This document shows, in pieces, positions 59,162-64,000 of a DNA stretch of 64,000 nt (position 1 is its first letter; each line of letters opens with the position of its first letter). This DNA comes from Rhodoferax sp. (GTDB lineage: Bacteria > Pseudomonadota > Gammaproteobacteria > Burkholderiales > Burkholderiaceae_C): assembly GCF_028714215.1 (NCBI RefSeq), contig NZ_JAQTMS010000019.1:1-64000 (forward strand), given 5' to 3'. Position numbers and translations under genes: made by a program. The notes below the pieces were generated by a model. It searched no databases. It was not told the origin of the DNA and worked only from the letters and a program-made list of their open reading frames with translations.

Positions 59162-59920
59162 TCAACCGCGGCCGGCAAACGGCATCTTGGTCGCCATCAC
59201 GGTATGGAACATCACGTTGGCCTCCAGAGGCAGGTTGGCCATATAAAGCACCGATTGCCCGACGATGTTCACGTCCATCAAAGGCTCAACGGCAATCTCC
59301 CCATTGGCCTGCAGGATGCCGGTGGCCATGCGCTGCGCCATCTCGGTGGCGGCGTTGCCAACGTCGATCTGACCCACCGCAATATCGTACTTGCGACCAT
59401 CGAGAGAGGCCGCCTTGGTCAACCCCTTCACCGCGTGCTTGGCTGTGGTGTAGGGACTCGAATTGGGACGCGGCGTGGTGGCGGAGATGGAGCCGTTGTT
59501 GATGATGCGCCCGCCCCGCGGGGTCTGCGCCTTCATCACCCGGAATGCCTGTTGCAGGCACAGGAACATGCCGGTGATATTGATATCCACCACGTTTTTC
59601 CACTGCGCCAGCGTCAGGTCTTCGAGTGGAATAGCGGGTGCGTTGACGCCGGCATTGTTGAAAAGCAGGTCAACCCGTCCGAAGCGCTGCACGGTGACAT
59701 CGAACAAGGACTTCACCGAGTCCGCATCAGACACATCGGTCGGTAGCGCCAAGGCACGGGCTGACGACGCACCGCCAAGTGTGATCACCTCGGCCAACGG
59801 TTCGCTGCGCCGCCCGGCCAGCACCACCCGATAACCATCGCCAAGCAGCGCCAGCGTGGCGGCTTTGCCAATGCCACTGCCGGCACCCGTAACAATGGCC
59901 ACTTTTGAATTCGAAGTCAT
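59162..59920 (-). CDS. Short-chain dehydrogenase/reductase
   Basis: 252 residues. Classical [11 protein letters not shown] (11-18), NNAGVN, catalytic Ser in [11 protein letters not shown] and YxxxK in [16 protein letters not shown] preference is likely because of the Arg pair after beta-strand 2 (AGRRSE). Substrate unknown. It is convergent with nnr and 37 bp downstream of the rnr stop. Confidence 0.92.
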   Translation of the reverse strand: MTSNSKVAIVTGAGSGIGKAATLALLGDGYRVVLAGRRSEPLAEVITLGGASSARALALPTDVSDADSVKSLFDVTVQRFGRVDLLFNNAGVNAPAIPLEDLTLAQWKNVVDINITGMFLCLQQAFRVMKAQTPRGGRIINNGSISATTPRPNSSPYTTAKHAVKGLTKAASLDGRKYDIAVGQIDVGNAATEMAQRMATGILQANGEIAVEPLMDVNIVGQSVLYMANLPLEANVMFHTVMATKMPFAGRG

Positions 59921-59957
59921 ATCTGCCTACTTACCTAAAATTTGCATCCCGCCGTCC

Positions 59958-62234
59958 TCAGGATCGACGGCGCGCCTTGCGGCCTTTGTCCTTGTTCTTG
60001 AGGGCCGCCGGTCTGGCCTCCAACTTCAGGGACTGAAGAGTTGATTTTGACACTCTGGCCAGGGGTTCTGATATTTTCCGTGGCGTGCTCCTGGCCGCAG
60101 GCGCTCCCGGTTTATCGTCGATGGCGGCACGAGCGCCACCCTCGCGCAAAAATTCCTTGTCTTTCATGGCCCGCGAAAGCAGCCCCTCACCTTCAGGAAT
60201 CAACCGGAAATCAATCCTGCGACCGTCCAGATCAACCCGGCTGACCTGCACCTGAAGCCGGGTCCCAATGGCATAGCGCATGCCGGTGCGCTCGCCACGC
60301 AGTTCCTGGCGTGCCTCATCAAAGCGGTAGTACTCGCCGCCCAACTCCGTGATGTGCACCAAACCTTCAACATACATGGCATCCAGCGTCACGAAAATGC
60401 CAAAACTGGTGACCGAACTCACCACGCCACTGTATTCCTCGCCCAGGTGTTCACGCATGTACTTGCACTTGAGCCAGGCTTCAACATCGCGGCTGGCCTC
60501 GTCGGCACGGCGCTCGTTGGCACTGCAATGCATGCCGGCAGCTTGCCAGGCCTGCGTCTCGGCGCTCAACTTCCGAGGCTTCTGTCCCGTTTCGGTGAGG
60601 CGCGCGGCCAACCCTTTTTCCAGCCGCCGCGACAGTTTGGCGTGAGCTTCACCCGGTATCGGGAGCACCGGCAACTGGTACCTGGTGTTGCCTAGAATCG
60701 CCTTGATGACGCGGTGCACCAACAGATCCGGGTAACGCCGGATCGGGCTGGTGAAATGGGTGTAGGCGTCAAACGCCAGGCCAAAATGGCCCTCATTGAC
60801 GGGTGTGTAGATGGCCTGCTGCATGGAGCGCAACAACATGGAGTGAATTTGCTGTGCGTCCGGACGGTCTTTGGTCGCAGCGGCAATGGCCTGAAACTCA
60901 GCGGGTGCCGGATCGTCACTGATCGTCAGCCCGACTCCAGTGGCCTTGAGGTAATTGCGAAGAATCTCTTTTTTCTCCAACGTGGGGCCCTCATGGACCC
61001 GAAACAGGCCGGCATGCTTGCTGTGGGCAATGTAGTCTGCGCTGCACACATTGGCCGCCAGCATGGCTTCTTCAATCAGCTTGTGTGCATCGTTACGGGT
61101 GCGCGGCACGATCTTCTCGATGCGACCGCCCTCGTCGCAGACAATCTGTGTCTCCACGGTCTCGAAATCGACCGCGCCACGTCGCACCCGCGACTTCAGC
61201 AAGGCTTGATAGACATCGTGCAGATTGATCAAGTCGGTGATCCGCTGTTTGCGTTTGAGCGCTTCGGGGCCGTGCGTATTGGCCAGAATCGCCGCGACCT
61301 CGTTGTAGGTGAAGCGCGCGTGGCTCCACATCACCGCCGGATAAAACTGGTAGGCGGAGACCTCCCCATCCTCGGTCACGACCATGTCGCACACCAGGCA
61401 CAGGCGCTCGACTTCCGGATTCAGCGAGCACAGTCCATTGGACAACTTCTCGGGCAACATCGGAATCACGCGGCGCGGGAAGTAGACGCTGGTGGCGCGG
61501 TCATAAGCGTCGACGTCGATGGCGGAACCGGTATCCACGTAATGACTGACGTCGGCAATCGCCACCAGCAAACGCCAGCCCGGGACGGCAACTTTGCCCT
61601 TGCCGATTTTCATCGGCTCACAGTAAACCGCATCATCAAAATCGCGGGCATCCTCGCCATCAATGGTCACCAGTGGCACATCGGTCAAATCGACCCGGTG
61701 CTTCCGGTCTTGCGGACGCACCTTGTCCGGTAGGGTGCGGGCCAGGGCAATGCAGGCGTCCGAAAACTCGTGCGGCACACTGTATTTGCGCACCGCAATT
61801 TCAATCTCCATGCCCGGATCGTCCACTTCGCCCAGCACCTCGGTGACGCGCCCGACCGGCTGGCCGTACAGGACCGGCGCCTCCGTCAATTCAACCACCA
61901 CCACCTGACCGGTCTTGGCGGTGCCGGTCGCGGTCTTGGGAATCAAAACGTCCTGACCATAGCGCTTGTCTTCCGGAACCATGATCCAGATGCCGCTTTC
62001 CTGCAACAAGCGGCCGATGATGGGCTGATTTGAACGCTCCAGGATTTCCAGCACACGACCCTCCGGCCTACCCCTGCGGTCGCTGCGCACAATGCGGACC
62101 CTGACGCGATCCTTGTGCAACACGGCGCGCATCTCGTTGGGCGGCAAATAGATGTCCGGTTCGCCGTCGTCGCGGGACACGAAACCGTGACCATCACGAT
62201 GGCCCTGCACTATTCCTTCAACTTCATCCAGCAA
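59958..62234 (-). CDS. rnr: Ribonuclease R
   Basis: 758 residues if started at TTG 62,232-62,234. Degrades structured RNA 3' to 5'. Cold-shock-like domains (GHRDGHGFVSRDDGEP, VLHKDRVRVRIV) precede the RNB catalytic domain with Asp cluster GEDARDFDDAVYC and the S1 domain (EYSGVVSSVTSFGIFVTLD); the C-terminus is Lys/Arg-rich. The start is doubtful: homology seems to extend about ten codons further, where the frame offers only ATC (62,259-62,261), overlapping the tRNA-Leu promoter. The N-terminus reading into tRNA-Leu is not coding. Confidence 0.93.
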   Translation of the reverse strand: MLDEVEGIVQGHRDGHGFVSRDDGEPDIYLPPNEMRAVLHKDRVRVRIVRSDRRGRPEGRVLEILERSNQPIIGRLLQESGIWIMVPEDKRYGQDVLIPKTATGTAKTGQVVVVELTEAPVLYGQPVGRVTEVLGEVDDPGMEIEIAVRKYSVPHEFSDACIALARTLPDKVRPQDRKHRVDLTDVPLVTIDGEDARDFDDAVYCEPMKIGKGKVAVPGWRLLVAIADVSHYVDTGSAIDVDAYDRATSVYFPRRVIPMLPEKLSNGLCSLNPEVERLCLVCDMVVTEDGEVSAYQFYPAVMWSHARFTYNEVAAILANTHGPEALKRKQRITDLINLHDVYQALLKSRVRRGAVDFETVETQIVCDEGGRIEKIVPRTRNDAHKLIEEAMLAANVCSADYIAHSKHAGLFRVHEGPTLEKKEILRNYLKATGVGLTISDDPAPAEFQAIAAATKDRPDAQQIHSMLLRSMQQAIYTPVNEGHFGLAFDAYTHFTSPIRRYPDLLVHRVIKAILGNTRYQLPVLPIPGEAHAKLSRRLEKGLAARLTETGQKPRKLSAETQAWQAAGMHCSANERRADEASRDVEAWLKCKYMREHLGEEYSGVVSSVTSFGIFVTLDAMYVEGLVHITELGGEYYRFDEARQELRGERTGMRYAIGTRLQVQVSRVDLDGRRIDFRLIPEGEGLLSRAMKDKEFLREGGARAAIDDKPGAPAARSTPRKISEPLARVSKSTLQSLKLEARPAALKNKDKGRKARRRS

Positions 62235-62260
62235 GCCGCTGGTTTGGCTACTATTTTTGA

Positions 62261-62266
62261 TACAAT
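62261..62266 (+). promoter_or_regulatory. -10 box of the tRNA-Leu gene
   Basis: TACAAT (inside GATACAATAT) lies 18 bp before the mature tRNA-Leu 5' end. A -35 hexamer is not clear. The same bases lie within the 5' region of rnr on the other strand. Confidence 0.55.
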
Positions 62267-62284
62267 ATCTCTCTTTCCTGAGAT

Positions 62285-62369
<85 letters not shown>

Positions 62370-62421
62370 ATATAAATGAAATCCGATCCTCTTTGATGAA
62401 GAATTTCGGATGTTTCTTGAC

Positions 62422-62453
62422 AAAAAGCCGCTGCACGTCGAGCGGCTTTTTTG
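62422..62453. terminator. Bidirectional intrinsic terminator
   Basis: AAAAAGCCGCT (62,422-62,432) and AGCGGCTTTTT (62,441-62,451) form an 11-bp stem with T-runs on both strands, between tRNA-Leu (plus) and rimO (minus). Confidence 0.9.
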
Positions 62454-62482
62454 TTGCTCTGAAATATTTCAAACAAGGCGAT

Positions 62483-63877
62483 TCAAATGGGCTGAGCCAC
62501 CAGATCGTGCCCCTGCGTTCCCACAACGCGGGCTTTGGTGAACTCGCCGACTTTCAAGGTCTTGCTGATTTTTTCTGGCGGCAGCAGTTTCACCACGCCA
62601 TCAATCTCGGGTGCGTCGGCGTAAGACCGGCCAACAGCGCCTTTTTTACCCAGCCCTGGCGCCGAATCGACCAGCACCTGCATGGTGGCCCCTATGCGCT
62701 GCTGCAAGCGGGCCACCGATACCGACTCGGCCACCGCCATGAAGCGGGCGCGCCGCTCTTCCCTCAGTTCGAACGGCAGCATGCCGGGAAGGTCGTTGGC
62801 GGCGGCGCCCGCCACCGGGCTGTAGGCAAAGCAGCCGGCACGGTCAATTTTCGCTTCCCGCATGAAATCGAGCAGATGTGAAAACTCTTCTTCGGTCTCG
62901 CCCGGGAAGCCGGCGATAAACGTGCTGCGCACCACAATCTCGGGACAAGCCTCACGCCAACGCTGAATCCGTTCCAGATTTTTCTCGCCGCTGGCCGGAC
63001 GCTTCATGCGCCTGAGTACCTCCGGATGGCTGTGCTGCAGTGGTACATCCAGGTAAGGCAGCACCTTGCCCGTCGCCATCAGGGGTATCACCTCGTCCAC
63101 GCTGGGGTAAGGGTATACATAATGCAAACGCACCCAGGCGCCATACGGCTCCGCCAGGTCGCCCAAGGCCTGCACCAGTTCCAGCATGCGGGTCTTGATC
63201 GGCTTGCCGTCATGGAATCCGGTACGGTATTTGACGTCCACGCCATAAGCCGAGGTATCCTGGCTGATCACCAGCAACTCCTTGACGCCGCCCTCAAACA
63301 GAGCGCTTGCTTCCTTCAGCACATCGCCAATCGGCCGCGACACCAGATCGCCGCGCATCGAAGGAATGATGCAAAAAGTGCAGCGATGGTTGCAGCCTTC
63401 ACTGATTTTGATGTAGGCGTAATGTCGGGGCGTCAGCTTCACGCCCGCCACCCCGAATGAATTGGGCACCAGGTCAAGAAAAGGGTCGTGCGGCCGGGGC
63501 AAGTTGGCATGCACCGCATCCATCACCGCCTGCGTTGCCTGGGGGCCGGTGACGGCCAGCACACTGGGATGCAGTTGCCGCACCAGATTGTCACCATCCT
63601 GCGCTGTTTTGGCGCCCAGACAACCCGTCACGATGACTTTGCCGTTGGCGGCCAGGGCCTCACCGATGGCGTCCAGGCTTTCCTGCACCGCCTCATCGAT
63701 GAAACCACAGGTGTTGACGATCACCAAGTCGGCACCTTGAAACGTCTTGGAGGTTTGATAACCCTCGGCACTCAGTTGCGTCAGTATCAGTTCAGAGTCA
63801 GTCAGAGCCTTGGCGCAACCGAGGCTGACGAAACCAACTTTGGGTGCGCTTTCATTTTCTTTAATCACTTGGTTCAT
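62483..63877 (-). CDS. rimO: Ribosomal protein S12 methylthiotransferase
   Basis: 464 residues. Adds a methylthio group to the conserved Asp of S12 using two 4Fe-4S clusters. N-terminal UPF0004 domain with [25 protein letters not shown] and VTGCLGAK (three Cys), radical-SAM CxxxCxxC in [19 protein letters not shown]-terminal TRAM domain ([20 protein letters not shown]). It separates from miaB-like enzymes by length and by SEGCNHRC. Confidence 0.96.
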   Translation of the reverse strand: MNQVIKENESAPKVGFVSLGCAKALTDSELILTQLSAEGYQTSKTFQGADLVIVNTCGFIDEAVQESLDAIGEALAANGKVIVTGCLGAKTAQDGDNLVRQLHPSVLAVTGPQATQAVMDAVHANLPRPHDPFLDLVPNSFGVAGVKLTPRHYAYIKISEGCNHRCTFCIIPSMRGDLVSRPIGDVLKEASALFEGGVKELLVISQDTSAYGVDVKYRTGFHDGKPIKTRMLELVQALGDLAEPYGAWVRLHYVYPYPSVDEVIPLMATGKVLPYLDVPLQHSHPEVLRRMKRPASGEKNLERIQRWREACPEIVVRSTFIAGFPGETEEEFSHLLDFMREAKIDRAGCFAYSPVAGAAANDLPGMLPFELREERRARFMAVAESVSVARLQQRIGATMQVLVDSAPGLGKKGAVGRSYADAPEIDGVVKLLPPEKISKTLKVGEFTKARVVGTQGHDLVAQPI

Positions 63878-63907
63878 GTAACCGTTGTTCCAGTATTCAC
63901 TCTTCGG

Positions 63908-64000
63908 TCAGCGTTTGATGCCGAAAGCCCCGAGCATCTGACCGGTCTGTTTTTGCATCTGCTCCTGCATTTGGGCCAGCAGGCTCCTGGACTGCTCCAG
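63908..64000 (-). CDS. phaR: C-terminal end of a PhaR-like PHA synthesis repressor (partial)
   Basis: Only the last 30 residues and the TGA (63,908-63,910) are in the window. The helical, Gln/Met-rich ending (LLAQMQEQMQKQTGQMLGAF, then GIKR) resembles the C-terminus of PhaR, the polyhydroxyalkanoate synthesis repressor, which neighbours rimO in related species. Too little is visible to be sure. Confidence 0.45.
   Translation of the reverse strand: MEQSRSLLAQMQEQMQKQTGQMLGAFGIKR

Overview
The window reads as a betaproteobacterial chromosome, most likely Comamonadaceae and close to Rhodoferax or Polaromonas. This is inferred from gene order and protein sequence; there is no rRNA or other decisive marker. 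About 50 kb (14.4-64 kb) is dense core genome and the first 14 kb is an accessory patchwork.

1-5.3 kb: a 3'-part of an unknown gene, a membrane-anchored tandem AAA+ ATPase, two tiny ORFs, a DUF1902 (antitoxin-like) gene and a tyrosine recombinase on the minus strand. 5.3-5.9 kb is non-coding and rich in hairpins. 5.925-9.018 kb is a complete IS66-family element with perfect 28-bp terminal repeats and a passenger gene. It sits inside the transposase gene of an IS21-family element, whose right part (istA remnant, istB, right end near 11,086) survives while its left part is missing. 11.1-13.5 kb holds weak hypothetical ORFs and two toxin-antitoxin pairs: HigB/HigA, with a frameshifted toxin, and a PemK/MazF-type pair with repeated operator-like words. 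An AlpA/excisionase-like gene (13.7-14.0 kb) is the last accessory gene before a tRNA-Asp/Glu/Ala array, which probably marks the island edge.

14.9-21.7 kb (minus): gltX, metZ, purF, cvpA, dedD-like SPOR gene and folC, several translationally overlapping. 21.7-26.4 kb: ArsC/Spx-like gene, argG, ppnP, murB (minus), yajQ and a degenerate HD-GYP protein. 26.5-32 kb (minus): GNAT acetyltransferase, glmM, folP, ftsH and rlmE, with yhbY divergent. 32.6-38.5 kb (minus): DUF4149 membrane protein, greA, carB, carA. 38.5-53.8 kb (minus) is the classic translation/envelope run, in transcription order rpsB, tsf, pyrH, frr, uppS, cdsA, dxr, rseP, bamA, skp, lpxD, fabZ, lpxA, lpxB, rnhB and a SpoU methyltransferase. 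It joins translation, isoprenoid, phospholipid, outer-membrane assembly and lipid A synthesis.

54-59.1 kb (plus): amidase, D-amino-acid dehydrogenase, a metallo-beta-lactamase-fold hydrolase and the NAD(P)H-hydrate repair enzyme. 59.2-64 kb: SDR dehydrogenase and rnr (minus), tRNA-Leu(CAG) (plus), rimO (minus) and the tail of a phaR-like gene.

Three copies of a small hairpin repeat (AGTTGAGGACAG...CTGTCC) lie in intergenic gaps of the core region. The most interesting unexplained material is the AAA+ locus at the left edge, the IS66/IS21 nest with its passenger gene, and the active-site-degenerate HD-GYP gene beside yajQ.
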